A stretch of 64,000 bases of DNA from positions 157,228 through 221,227 of the forward strand of contig NZ_KB902580.1 of the NCBI RefSeq assembly GCF_000379605.1, written 5' to 3'. The DNA is from Rhizobium giardinii bv. giardinii H152. Its GTDB lineage: Bacteria; Pseudomonadota; Alphaproteobacteria; Rhizobiales; Rhizobiaceae. The notes beneath the pieces are model-generated. The model saw only the letters and a program-made list of their open reading frames with translations. It did no database searches and was not told the DNA's origin. This document shows, one piece after another, positions 51,742-60,476 of this stretch. Numbering within the stretch: position 1 is the first letter of the stretch; each line of letters begins with the position of its first letter. Position numbers and translations under genes: made by a program.

Positions 51742-52824
51742 TTACCGCAGGCGCTGCGCCGCATTCGCCTGTGCCTCTCGGATCAGGCCGGAGTACATAT
51801 TCTCTTTGCCGGGATACCACGGCATCGTGCCGATGGAGCCGAAACCGGGAATCGTTTCCATATGTGCGACCATGCGGGCACGCATGCGCTCGTCGGGGAG
51901 CGGGCCTGTCATCGCCCGGACATTATCACTCATGTGGTCGGGGTTAGAAGTGCCGCAGAGCACGCTTGTGACGGCCGGGTGCGCCATGACCCATTTCAGG
52001 AAGAACTGCGCCCAGCTGATGGCCCCGAACTCCTGCGCGAAGGCCGGGAGCGGCCGCCCCTCGACCACCTTCATTAACCGTGCCTTTTCAAGCGGCAGAT
52101 TGATCAGGACGCCGACGCCCTTGTCGGCGGCGGCCGGGAGAAGACGGCGCTCGGCATCGCGGTTGAAGATCGAATAGTTCGTCTGGATGAAGTCGACATC
52201 GTCGCGTTGGACGATCGCCAATATCTGGTCCTGCGCCGCCGACTCGTGATGGGTGACGCCGACATGGCGTATGAGGCCCTCCTTCTTCCAGGCCTTCATC
52301 AGCGGAATGACGACCGGCGCATTGGTAATGCTATGGCATTGCATGAGATTGATCGTGTCACGCCAAGTTCGCATGCGCGATTGCCGAAAGCTTTCAACGG
52401 CATGGCTCTCGTCTCCGAGATATTCGCCTGTCGACCAGACCTTGTTGGCGAGGAACATCTCGTCAGAGCGTTCAGATTCTCCCATGAACTGGCCGACGCT
52501 GACTTCCGCCGAGCCGTAGAGCGGCGATGTGTCCACCACGCGACCGCCTGCGGCGACGTACCGCTCGAAGACCTGACGCAGAGCGTCGCGGCGATCGCCG
52601 GGCTTCAGGTCGAAGGTAAGGAAGGTGCCAAGCCCAAGCGCGGTGACCCGTTCGCCGGTCCGCGGCAACGTACGGGTCAACACATCCGCCGTTGATCCAG
52701 AGGCTGGCGACGCCGTATTCGTTTCCCGGGTCTGCGCCGTAGCGTGGGTGGCGAGAGCCAGCCCTGTCGCGGCCGCACCCATCGTGCCGAGGAAGCTGCG
52801 TCTGTTGATATTCGAATGTTCCAT
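51742..52824 (-). CDS. Tat-exported aldo/keto reductase
   Basis: A 360-residue protein. ATG 52824 (GGAAGACACCA upstream) gives MEHSNINRRSFLGTMGAAAT, a Tat leader with the RRSFLG motif. The rest is an aldo/keto reductase TIM barrel: VTALGLGTFLTFDLKPGDR, VVDTSPLYGSAEVSVGQFMG with the catalytic Asp and Tyr, LANKVW with the Lys, and HVGVTHHESAA near the His position. It belongs to the group of exported reductases acting in the periplasm. It lies 22 bases after the MBL hydrolase gene on the same strand, so the pair probably form an operon. Substrate unknown. Confidence 0.87.
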   Translation of the reverse strand: MEHSNINRRSFLGTMGAAATGLALATHATAQTRETNTASPASGSTADVLTRTLPRTGERVTALGLGTFLTFDLKPGDRRDALRQVFERYVAAGGRVVDTSPLYGSAEVSVGQFMGESERSDEMFLANKVWSTGEYLGDESHAVESFRQSRMRTWRDTINLMQCHSITNAPVVIPLMKAWKKEGLIRHVGVTHHESAAQDQILAIVQRDDVDFIQTNYSIFNRDAERRLLPAAADKGVGVLINLPLEKARLMKVVEGRPLPAFAQEFGAISWAQFFLKWVMAHPAVTSVLCGTSNPDHMSDNVRAMTGPLPDERMRARMVAHMETIPGFGSIGTMPWYPGKENMYSGLIREAQANAAQRLR

Positions 52825-52846
52825 TGGTGTCTTCCGTTTCTGAGTG

Positions 52847-53839
52847 TCAGAACTGCCAGTTGGCGGGAACCCAGACGTAGCCGCCATCGGTCTTCAGCAT
52901 CCGGCCAAGACCGGGGAATGGATAGTGGAAGCCGAGCACGGGCATGCGCTCGGCGGCCGCCCTGTCGAAGATGCGCCGGCGGGAGGAAAGGGCCGTCTCC
53001 TTGTCGCGGTCCGGGCCCGGAAGCCAGGGCCTGTCGACGTTGACAGCAGGGTGATAGGCAAGGTCTGCCGTCAGCAGCAACTGCTCGTTCCCGGAATGGA
53101 CAAGGAAGGTGGCCATGCCCGGCGTGTGCCCGGAGGCGGCGATCGTTGTCAGGCCAGGCACGATTTCGGCACCGGCTGCATAGAGCTCGACATCGTTCAT
53201 GAACGGCTCGAGGCTGTTCTTGATGTTCGCCGCGAAGCGCATACGGAATTCCTCCGGGACCGGCATGTAAGAGAGGTCCGGATCGGTTCGGACGAAGAAA
53301 TCCCAGTCTGCCTTCGGAACGAAAACCGTGGCGCGGGGAAAGGCCTTACCGCCGTCTGCGCTTCTTAGATTGCCGACATGGTCGGGATGGGTGTGGGAGA
53401 TGACGATCGCGTCGATGTCCGCAGGATCGAGACCGACCGCCGCGAGGTTATCGAAGATGCGCCCGCCATTCGGGCCCATGGTCTTGCCCGCGCCAGCCTC
53501 GATCAGAATCCGCCGACCACCTGTTTCAATCAGCAGCGTGTTGAGGTTGAGCGTCATGTGGTCGGTGGGCAGAAATGCCTGTCGCAGGACCTCCTGAAGC
53601 TCGGCTTCCGGCGCGTTGCTTGCATAGACGCGGGGCGGGCCACCAATCACACCATCGCTCAAGACAGTCGCGTTGATGTCGCCGACGCGGAAACGGTAAT
53701 AACCAGCATTGCCGGTCACCGAAGACGCGGCTTGTGCGTTGGCCTTGCCCGAGCCACCCAGGCTTGGGATGAGCATGCTTGATGCGCCTGCGACAGCGGA
53801 CAGCATGATGGCACGTCGGTTGAGAGTGAAGGCATTCAT
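52847..53839 (-). CDS. Tat-exported MBL-fold metallohydrolase
   Basis: A 330-residue protein. ATG 53839 (GGAAGACCG upstream) gives MNAFTLNRRAIMLSAVAGAS, a Tat-like leader. The metallo-beta-lactamase motif is AIVISHTHPDHVGNL (HxHxDH, residues ~146-151), with further metal ligands in SGHTPGMATFLV and TADLAYHPAV, and the end FHYPFPGLGRM. The subgroup resembles exported lactonase/hydrolase-like MBL proteins. It is divergent from a LysR gene (54012), its likely regulator, and in an operon with the aldo/keto reductase. A damaged relative of the same family ends at 54935-55075. Confidence 0.88.
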   Translation of the reverse strand: MNAFTLNRRAIMLSAVAGASSMLIPSLGGSGKANAQAASSVTGNAGYYRFRVGDINATVLSDGVIGGPPRVYASNAPEAELQEVLRQAFLPTDHMTLNLNTLLIETGGRRILIEAGAGKTMGPNGGRIFDNLAAVGLDPADIDAIVISHTHPDHVGNLRSADGGKAFPRATVFVPKADWDFFVRTDPDLSYMPVPEEFRMRFAANIKNSLEPFMNDVELYAAGAEIVPGLTTIAASGHTPGMATFLVHSGNEQLLLTADLAYHPAVNVDRPWLPGPDRDKETALSSRRRIFDRAAAERMPVLGFHYPFPGLGRMLKTDGGYVWVPANWQF

Positions 53840-54011
53840 CGGTCTTCCCTTCTGCATTGGACACTCTTTTGCTTCAGCGGTTTGACGGGTCGAAGTGCCC
53901 GGCACAGGAAGCAGATCGGGCGCGGCATTAAGCTCTGCACCAACCCTGACATGGGCCGATTGATCTGATAAGCTGCGTTAAGTTTATCACCTTGATTAGA
54001 AATACTTCTCA

Positions 54012-54917
54012 ATGGACCCTATTCGTCTGGACAGCTTCGATGTATTTGTGGCCATCGTGCGCTGTGGCGGTTTCCGCGCAGCAGCACTCGAGCGAGGGGT
54101 CTCGTCATCGGCGTTAAGCCAAACGATGAACGCTCTGGAAGAGGCTCTGGGTATCCGGCTCCTCAATCGAACAACGAGGAGCGTATTCCCGACGGAGGCA
54201 GGACAGCGCCTTCTTGAGCGTCTGGCACCTGCGTTGAGCGACATCAGGCTCGCCATCACAGAGGTCGACGAATTGCGTGATAGCCCATCCGGAACTCTCA
54301 GGATCAACGCACCGGCGCCGGCCGTCGACCATTTTCTCTGCCCGCTGGTGTTCGACTTTATGGATGCCTATCGCGAGGTGAAGATCGAGATCATCAGCGA
54401 TGCGGCAGTCATCGATATCGTGGAACAGGGTTTCGATGCCGGCGTAAGGTTCGGCAAGCAGCTGGCGCAGGACATGATTGCGCTGCCGCTTGGACCCGCG
54501 CTTCGTTATGCAATCGTAGCTTCACCGGATTACATCAACAGGTGCGGACAACCGCAGACGCCGCACGAACTCGTTGATCACGACTGTATAAGACGTCGTT
54601 TCCCTGGTGGCACGCTCGTGACCTGGCGGTTTGCCGAGGGAGGCGAGGAGATTGAGGTTACTCCAACGGGCCGCCTGACGGTCAGCTCTGCGCACAACGA
54701 ACTGCAAGCTGCACTGGCGGGCAGAGGAATAGCCCATGTCTTCGATGATTACGTCAAACCGTACGTCCAAAGCGGCCGGCTGGTGGAGCTTTTCTCCGAC
54801 TGGAGCCCCACCTTGCCCCACTGGTTTCTATACTACCCCAGTCGCCGTCTCCCGAGTGCCGCCATGCGCGCCTTTCTCGACTACATGAGGAATTACGACT
54901 GGCAGGCCAGGTGTTGA
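54012..54917 (+). CDS. LysR-family transcriptional regulator
   Basis: A 301-residue LysR regulator of the DmlR-like group. Its helix-turn-helix spans FRAAALERGVSSSALSQTMN and ALEEALGIRLLNRTTRSVFP. The effector domain opens SGTLRINAPAPAVDHFLCPL and has EIISDAAVIDIVEQGFDAGV, which is typical. It is divergent from the MBL/aldo-keto reductase operon with a 172-base promoter between. It is probably the activator or repressor of that pair; the inducer is unknown. Confidence 0.9.
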   Translation: MDPIRLDSFDVFVAIVRCGGFRAAALERGVSSSALSQTMNALEEALGIRLLNRTTRSVFPTEAGQRLLERLAPALSDIRLAITEVDELRDSPSGTLRINAPAPAVDHFLCPLVFDFMDAYREVKIEIISDAAVIDIVEQGFDAGVRFGKQLAQDMIALPLGPALRYAIVASPDYINRCGQPQTPHELVDHDCIRRRFPGGTLVTWRFAEGGEEIEVTPTGRLTVSSAHNELQAALAGRGIAHVFDDYVKPYVQSGRLVELFSDWSPTLPHWFLYYPSRRLPSAAMRAFLDYMRNYDWQARC

Positions 54918-54934
54918 TTCCTTTCCCGCCGGCG

Positions 54935-55075
54935 TCAGATCAGGAATTGGTAGCTTACCGGCACAAACCGGAACCCTGTGCCGAGCGGCTCGACATAACC
55001 GACCATGTGATAGCCGATAAAAGGGATTTTCTCAGTAGCCAGCATACCGAAGATTCTTTTGCGACTGCTGGCAGC
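54935..55075 (-). pseudogene. C-terminal fragment of an MBL-fold hydrolase
   Basis: The minus strand reads SRKRIFGMLATEKIPFIGYH, then MVGYVEPLGTGFRFVPVSYQ and FLI with TGA at 54935-54937. This matches the end of exported MBL hydrolases like the one at 52847, whose own end reads FHYPFPGLGRM. Here the PFPx loop is missing, an apparent in-frame deletion of four codons. The 5' part has been replaced by an IS6 remnant. Confidence 0.7.
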
Positions 55076-55079
55076 GGCG

Positions 55080-55435
55080 CCATTATCCATGTCGAAAGAA
55101 ACGCTTTGGCATTGCGGGTCGTGGACAAATAAAAATCGATCGTGTTGCCGAATTTGTCGACGGCCGGTAAAGATGCGTCCATTGTCCGCGAACTCTCACA
55201 CAGGTTTCATCAACGCGCCAACTCAACTCGTTGACTGCGGCCCGACCCCAGTGCCATCGCAACCGCTTTTCAATCTCCGGAACATATCTCTGAACCCAAC
55301 GATAAATCGTGGAATGATCGACTGGCACACCCGTTGGCTCATCATTTGCTCAAGGTCGCGGTAGTTGACGCAATACCATCGCACCACCCACACAATCACT
55401 TCACCGTGAAAATGACGCCACTTGAAATCGCTCAT
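55080..55435 (-). pseudogene. IS6-family transposase remnant
   Basis: ATG 55435 opens MSDFKWRHFHGEVIVWVVRW, the start of IS6-type transposases, and continues YCVNYRDLEQMMS. After a frame change comes PVDHSTIYRWVQRYVPEIEK, then AAVNELSWRVDETCVRVRGQ with the first catalytic Asp, and a last part YRAVDKFGNTIDFYLS in another frame. The remaining DDE residues and the 3' half are missing. The element is inactive and abuts the MBL fragment. Confidence 0.8.
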
Positions 55436-55562
55436 CAATAGTCTCACTGAAAATCTTCGGCGCTCTTTCGGACATCAAAGGGATTCTTGCAACAGAGCCC
55501 ATTGTATCAGCCGAAGCCGAAATCTGTTCCGAAGAAACGAGTGAGCTGGGGTTTAAGGCGAA

Positions 55563-55583
55563 CGCCTTGAAGGGATCAGAACC
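55563..55583. repeat. 21-bp repeat, copy 1
   Basis: The 21 bases starting CGCCTTGAAGGGATCAGAAC recur exactly at 63305-63325. Both copies lie just beyond the 3' end of a LysR gene, in opposite orientations relative to it. Confidence 0.7.
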
Positions 55584-55600
55584 GTCGGTGCGCGCTCCAA

Positions 55601-56485
55601 TCAAACACGAAGTGCCTCGATGACGGCGCGCAAGCCGGCCGACAGGTATCTCCGCGTGGGATAATACAAATACAGCCAGTCTTCGGGCGCGTTCCAGGAT
55701 GCCAGGCATTCGAGCAAAGTGCCATTCTCGATATGTCGCCGCGCCCGCTCTTCCCAGACATAAGCCAGCCCGACGCCTGAAAGTGCTGCTTCGACCATCA
55801 GTTCGTGGTCATCGAGCGACAGAGACCCGGTCGGTTCGAATTCGATGATCTTGCCGGCCCGGCTGAACTCCCAAGGGTAGGGTTTGCCGCTTGGATAGAT
55901 ATTGCGGATACAGACATGCTGACGCAGATCATCCGGGGTTTTGGGGAGCGGATTGCGCTCGAAATAGCTTGTTGAGCCCACGACGGCAAACCGCAGCCGC
56001 GGCTTGATCTTCACGGCCGTCATGCCATCGCGCAGTCTTTCACCAAGACGAATGCCGGCATCGAACCCCTCCTCCACAATGTCGACTAGGCGGTCGGTGG
56101 CAACGACTTCCAGCTGGAGACCGGGGTTTTTTGCGATCAGTGGGCCAATGACTGATCGGAACACGAATGGTGCCACCGAATTGGGCGCGTTGATGCGCAC
56201 CTTGCCGAACGGCGTGTCGCGAAACTGGTTGAGGGCATCGAGCGCCGAGCCGATGTCGCCGAAGGCCGGCGACAGCTGCGACAGGAGCATCGCACCGGCA
56301 TCGGTCAGTGACACGCTGCGCGTCGTCCGGTTAAGCAGGCGAATGCCGACGCGCGCCTCGAGATTGCCCACCGCATGGCTGATCGCCGAGGCGGTGACCC
56401 CGCGCTCCTCGCCGGCCCGGCGAAAGTTGCGGTGACGGGCAACCGCATCGAAGGCCGCCAGTTCCGAGAGATCCGTACTGCGCAT
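55601..56485 (-). CDS. LysR-family transcriptional regulator
   Basis: A 294-residue LysR regulator. Its helix-turn-helix covers FRRAGEERGVTASAISHAVG and [20 protein letters not shown]. The effector domain includes FGKVRINAPNSVAPFVFRSV and DRLVDIVEEGFDAGIRLGER. ATG 56485 is preferred over TTG 56491. It is divergent from the broken VOC gene and the truncated SDR gene, so its regulon may be damaged. A 21-bp repeat shared with the LysR locus at 62-63 kb lies just past its stop. Confidence 0.88.
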   Translation of the reverse strand: MRSTDLSELAAFDAVARHRNFRRAGEERGVTASAISHAVGNLEARVGIRLLNRTTRSVSLTDAGAMLLSQLSPAFGDIGSALDALNQFRDTPFGKVRINAPNSVAPFVFRSVIGPLIAKNPGLQLEVVATDRLVDIVEEGFDAGIRLGERLRDGMTAVKIKPRLRFAVVGSTSYFERNPLPKTPDDLRQHVCIRNIYPSGKPYPWEFSRAGKIIEFEPTGSLSLDDHELMVEAALSGVGLAYVWEERARRHIENGTLLECLASWNAPEDWLYLYYPTRRYLSAGLRAVIEALRV

Positions 56486-56599
56486 TATCAAATCTCACTC
56501 AGCATTGAGAAGAAGATTATCTCTCTAATTCTTATCGTCAAAAAGGTCCAGATTTCTCCTCGCAAACCGGCGCTGGTGCCGGAGACAGGAGACAAGACA

Positions 56600-57027
56600 A
56601 TGGCCGACTTCATTCCTCCCGCCCTTAACACGGCATCGCCCTTCGCTGACATGCGCGGTCATCACGTTGCCATCCGCACGCCAGACCTCGAAACCGCCAA
56701 GCGCTGGTTTGTCGAGAAGCTCGATTTCCGTGTCGTCGCCGAATGGGACTATGCCGACGAGCAGCTCGCCTATCTCGCACCCGCCACGGACGACCATTTC
56801 TATGTGGAAATCCTTGGTGGCGGCGATCCCTCGCCGGCAGACGTTCGTCCCTATACCGATCTCGGCGACAGTATTTCTGCCTGAATGTGGCAAGCGTCGA
56901 CGCCACCGTCGAGAACCTGCGGGCACGCGGCGTCACCATCGTCACCGAGCCGTTCGAACTGCTGGCGATCAGCCGCCGCCTTGCCTTCTTCAGCGATCCA
57001 TTCGGCAATCTGATCGAACTGGCATAA
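56600..57027 (+). pseudogene. VOC/glyoxalase-family gene with internal frameshift
   Basis: ATG 56600 opens a VOC-fold protein: FADMRGHHVAIRTPDLETAK with the first metal His and EQLAYLAPATDDHFYVEILG with the Glu. Near 56868-56885 the frame changes, probably with a small deletion, and stops at TGA. The other frame carries the second half FCLNVASVDATVENLRARGV to RLAFFSDPFGNLIELA ending at 57027. Unless ribosomes shift here, only a half domain would be made. It may have worked with the SDR that follows. Confidence 0.7.
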
Positions 57028-57123
57028 GTCCTGCCGTGACGCTTTCGCACCCGGCTGGCCGTCACGACATCGCGGTGGCCAGAGGCCGCTCTCATCTCTA
57101 ACCGAGCATCAAGGAACATCCTC

Positions 57124-57636
57124 ATGAAAATCTGGTTCATCACCGGCGCCTCGCGCGGCTTTGGCGCCCTCGTCACCACACGTGCTCTTGCACAGGGCGA
57201 CGCCGTCGTCGCCACCGCCCGCAACCCGGAAGCGATCGCCGAGCGGTTCGGCGAGCACCCCAATCTGTTACCGGTCGCTCTCGATGTGACCGACGACAAA
57301 CAGGCCGCCGCAGCAGTGAAGGCCGCCATCGATCGCTTTGGACGGATTGAAATCCTGCTCAACAACGCGGGCTTCGGACTGATGGGCGCTGTCGAGGAGG
57401 CCACCGTGGCCGAGGTCGAGGCCGTCTACCGCACCAACGTCTTTGGTCTTCTCAACGTGACCCGCGCCGTGCTGCCCTTCATGCGCCGGGCACGCTCCGG
57501 CCGCATCCTGACTATCTCGTCGATCGGCGGCTATCGCGGCGCAGCAGGCTTCGGTGTCTACTCCTCGACGAAGTTTGCGGTCGAGGGTCTGAGCGAAGCC
57601 CTGCATGACGAACTCGCACCGCTTGGCATCCATTGA
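57124..57636 (+). CDS. Short-chain dehydrogenase (SDR), C-terminally truncated
   Basis: A 170-residue SDR with the NAD(P)-binding TGASRGFG (residues 7-14), NNAGFG, the catalytic Ser in ISSIGGYRGAAGFG and the YSSTK active-site motif near 146. It ends abruptly after DELAPLGIH, where related enzymes of about 270-290 residues continue with the substrate-binding part. The downstream DNA shows no continuation in another frame. It is probably inactive or unstable despite the intact catalytic residues. It is preceded by the damaged VOC gene and divergent from the LysR gene at 55601. Confidence 0.75.
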   Translation: MKIWFITGASRGFGALVTTRALAQGDAVVATARNPEAIAERFGEHPNLLPVALDVTDDKQAAAAVKAAIDRFGRIEILLNNAGFGLMGAVEEATVAEVEAVYRTNVFGLLNVTRAVLPFMRRARSGRILTISSIGGYRGAAGFGVYSSTKFAVEGLSEALHDELAPLGIH

Positions 57637-57756
57637 CGCGCGTCTGGTTAAACTTCATCCGATGGGAGGCCGTTTCCGATTGAAGCTCGGCGGCTTATGG
57701 TGGCCGCCGAGCACAACCTGGATCTCTTCTTCAAATGGCCTGAACGAGGCCTTTTC

Positions 57757-59349
57757 TCAAGCCGGGAGACTATGCGTTTTCCGCATGAGATCTGCGGCCC
57801 GCTCTCCGATGACAACGCAAGGCGCCATGGTGTTGCCCGTGGTGATACGCGGCATGATCGAGGAGTCTGCGATGCGAAGTCCGTCTATGCCGTATACCTT
57901 GAGCTCGTTGTCGACCACAGACATGCTGTCGCGTCCCATCTTGGCTGTGCAGGATTGATGCCAATAGGTCACGGCCGAACGCCGTATAAAGTCGATCATT
58001 CCTGATCTGTCGCGCACACCCGGAGCTGTCTCGCCTGTCACCAGGGGCTTGAAGGCATCGCTGTTTCCCAGGTCGCAACACAATTCCACAGCGACCAAGG
58101 CGGCAGCCATGTCTTCCGGCTCAGTGAGAGAATTTGGTTCGATCAGGATAGGGTCATTCGTGTCGGGGCCGGAGAGCCGCAACCGACCACGGCTTTTGGG
58201 TTGGGCAAGACCATTAAACATCGTCCAGCCATGTTCCGGCGTCTTGAGACCTGTCTCGATCGGCGAAGGCACAGCGAATTCCAACTGGCACTGAAGGATG
58301 TCCGGCTGGTCAAGACGCGAGTCACTTCTCCAGTAGAGCTTTGCTTCGCAGCCGCTACCACCAATAGCTTCTGGTTTTCGATACGCCCAGGTGCAGCCGA
58401 AAGCGAGGTGATCCTGATGATTGCGACCGACACCCGGTAGGTGCTGAACAACAGGAATGCCGTGGGCGTGCAAGTCTTCTTTCGGGCCAATCCCGGACTG
58501 CATCAACACCTTTGGCGTATTGATTGCGCCAAGTGACAGTACCGTCTCGCAACGCGCGGTGAATCGCCGCCTTTGGCCATCGACAAGAACCTCAACTCCC
58601 GACACGCGCTTGCCAACAAAGATGAGGCGTGAAACCAGCGCGCCGGTCAGCACTGTCAGGTTTGAACGCGACAGGAGCGGACGGACATAAGATCCGAATA
58701 CGGATTCACGTTTGCCATCCCGGATCCGCAGCTCCGCAATCGATGCGCCGCCCGGGCCTTCCATCATTTCACCGTTCGGAGTGTCGTAGACGGGAATGCC
58801 GATCGTCGATGCCGCACGCAACAAAGCCTCAGCAACTGGCTGGGGTGCCTCTGGCTGCGCGACATAAGCCGGCCCTCCCACACCGCGACGTGTTGAGTCC
58901 GGAGCGCCGCGCCAGTCTTCGATCCGACGATAATAGCCGAGGATCGACTGATAGCCCCACGCGTCATCGCCCGCTTCGGCAGCAAAGTGGTCCCAATCTG
59001 CCTTGTGCCCTCTGGCCCAAACCATAACATTGATGCTCGAACCGCCGCCAAGTCCCTTGCCCATGCTGAGCGGCAGACGTCGACCATCCAAGCCAGGTGC
59101 CGGCTGTCCAACAAAGCCCCAGTCGCGGCTCGAACCGAGATTGAGCGGCCACTGCGCAGGGTTCGTAACAGACTCGGCCGCATCGTCTCCGCCTGCCTCA
59201 AGCAGTAGAACGCTCGCATTCCCATCCTCTGCCAATCGAGCTGCGACCACAGGGCCGCTCGACCCGGCGCCGCAGACGATGAAGTCGAAAACATCATCGA
59301 CCTCGCAGTGAGGAGTAGGTGGATTTTGGACATAGGTATTGAGTTTCAC
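57757..59349 (-). CDS. GMC-family FAD-dependent oxidoreductase (choline dehydrogenase-like)
   Basis: A 530-residue flavoenzyme. GTG 59349 is chosen for the ribosome site ACGGAGGTAACCAC. It has FDFIVCGAGSSGPVVAARLA (FAD motif), SMGKGLGGGSSINVMVWARG (GMC signature 1), GAINTPKVLMQSGIGP (signature 2), catalytic His in TYWHQSCTAKMG (about residue 462), and the C-terminal TGNTMAPCVVIGERAADLM. GMC enzymes oxidise alcohols; whether this acts on choline, alkanols or sugars is not visible. Transcribed convergently with the truncated SDR. Confidence 0.9.
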   Translation of the reverse strand: MKLNTYVQNPPTPHCEVDDVFDFIVCGAGSSGPVVAARLAEDGNASVLLLEAGGDDAAESVTNPAQWPLNLGSSRDWGFVGQPAPGLDGRRLPLSMGKGLGGGSSINVMVWARGHKADWDHFAAEAGDDAWGYQSILGYYRRIEDWRGAPDSTRRGVGGPAYVAQPEAPQPVAEALLRAASTIGIPVYDTPNGEMMEGPGGASIAELRIRDGKRESVFGSYVRPLLSRSNLTVLTGALVSRLIFVGKRVSGVEVLVDGQRRRFTARCETVLSLGAINTPKVLMQSGIGPKEDLHAHGIPVVQHLPGVGRNHQDHLAFGCTWAYRKPEAIGGSGCEAKLYWRSDSRLDQPDILQCQLEFAVPSPIETGLKTPEHGWTMFNGLAQPKSRGRLRLSGPDTNDPILIEPNSLTEPEDMAAALVAVELCCDLGNSDAFKPLVTGETAPGVRDRSGMIDFIRRSAVTYWHQSCTAKMGRDSMSVVDNELKVYGIDGLRIADSSIMPRITTGNTMAPCVVIGERAADLMRKTHSLPA

Positions 59350-59497
59350 GTGGTTACCTCCGTGAATGGGTTTGGGAAAATTGCGAAAGTGTTGGGAACC
59401 TGAAGGCGACGACACGCAATGGATTTCAGCCAGAGATCGTGCGGCGTTTTACGCGCTCGCTTCGTCGCTGAGGCACCTTAGTCTGACGGGCTATGCT

Positions 59498-59537
59498 CAC
59501 CGTCATTGGGACAGTGCGGCCTGTCCCAATGACGGTG
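59498..59537. terminator. 17-bp perfect hairpin between hydrolase and GMC genes
   Basis: CACCGTCATTGGGACAG pairs exactly with CTGTCCCAATGACGGTG around TGCGGC, just past the alpha/beta hydrolase stop. Only three T follow on the plus strand. It may act as a terminator or RNA-stabilising structure. Confidence 0.65.
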
Positions 59538-59543
59538 TTTATG

Positions 59544-60332
59544 TCATTGCTTCTTTGCCGAGACAGCTTTTGCAGCCTCATCGATGGTATCTGCGACGAC
59601 CTTCGGCTGCGTCATAAACAATGCGTGGCTTGCTGACACCTTGGTGATCTTGGCTTTGATGCGCTCGGCCATGTGGATCAGCATGGCCTGATCGAATGCC
59701 TTGTCCTCGGTGGCGATGACGGCCCAGCTCGGCTTTGTGCGCCAGGCGGCATTTTCAAGCTTCGTGCCGAACGCCGACATGTTGATCGGCACTTGAGACG
59801 AGCTCATGAACGCAGCCTCTGCATCGCTGACGTCATGCGCGAAGCCAGCCTTGAACTTCACCGGGCTGACATATCCAAAACCATCCTTCGTGGTCTCGAT
59901 GACGAATTCGGATGCGGCAGCAAATCCTTCGTATTGCTGAGCCGTCGTCTCGCCGGCATCCGGGGAGAGAGCCGAGACGTAGACGAGACCTGCAACTTTT
60001 GGATCGATGCCAGCTTCCGTGATAAGCGTGCCGCCCCAGGAATGTCCAACCAGTATGACCGGACCATCCTGCCGCTCCAGCGCACGTTTGGTAGCGGCCA
60101 CGTCGTCTTCGAGCGAGGTCAAGGGGTTCTGGACGATGGTGACGCGATAGCCACGCTTTGTCAGATTGACATAGACATTCTTCCAGCCTGAGCCGTCTGC
60201 AAAGGCCCCGTGGACGAGCACCACGTTTTTCACGGATTGATCCTGCGGAATCGTGTCAGCGGCGTTCGCCGGAATGGAGGCAGAAAATGCGGCGGCGATT
60301 GCAGCAACGGCGGTCACGGTCTTGTTTGTCAT
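59544..60332 (-). CDS. Exported alpha/beta hydrolase
   Basis: A 262-residue protein with a Sec signal peptide (VTAVAAIAAAFSASIPANAA). The alpha/beta hydrolase core has VVLVHGAFADGSGWKNVYVN (oxyanion region) and GHSWGGTLITEAG with the nucleophile Ser near residue 97. The catalytic His is probably in VSASHALFMTQPKVVADTID. The subgroup resembles periplasmic esterase/haloperoxidase-like enzymes. It is divergent from an OhrR-like MarR gene, and two TATCGCGATA palindromes lie between, so it is probably induced by oxidants or organic hydroperoxides via that regulator. Confidence 0.88.
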   Translation of the reverse strand: MTNKTVTAVAAIAAAFSASIPANAADTIPQDQSVKNVVLVHGAFADGSGWKNVYVNLTKRGYRVTIVQNPLTSLEDDVAATKRALERQDGPVILVGHSWGGTLITEAGIDPKVAGLVYVSALSPDAGETTAQQYEGFAAASEFVIETTKDGFGYVSPVKFKAGFAHDVSDAEAAFMSSSQVPINMSAFGTKLENAAWRTKPSWAVIATEDKAFDQAMLIHMAERIKAKITKVSASHALFMTQPKVVADTIDEAAKAVSAKKQ

Positions 60333-60364
60333 GGCTTTCTCCTCTTGGTAATTGCGATATTTGT

Positions 60365-60374
60365 TATCGCGATA
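60365..60374. promoter_or_regulatory. MarR/OhrR-type operator palindrome 1
   Basis: TATCGCGATA, a perfect 10-bp palindrome, with a related half-site TTGCGATAT just before it. It lies 33 bases before the alpha/beta hydrolase start. Confidence 0.65.
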
Positions 60375-60417
60375 TATATAAACTGGCAGACCTCGATGCT
60401 CACGTCAAGATAATTCT

Positions 60418-60427
60418 TATCGCGATA
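60418..60427. promoter_or_regulatory. MarR/OhrR-type operator palindrome 2
   Basis: A second TATCGCGATA, 53 bases (about five helical turns) from the first and 50 bases before the MarR start. Confidence 0.65.
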
Positions 60428-60476
60428 TTTATTTCCGTGGTAATGTCAGTTATATGAGTGCGTATAGGAGCTCAGA

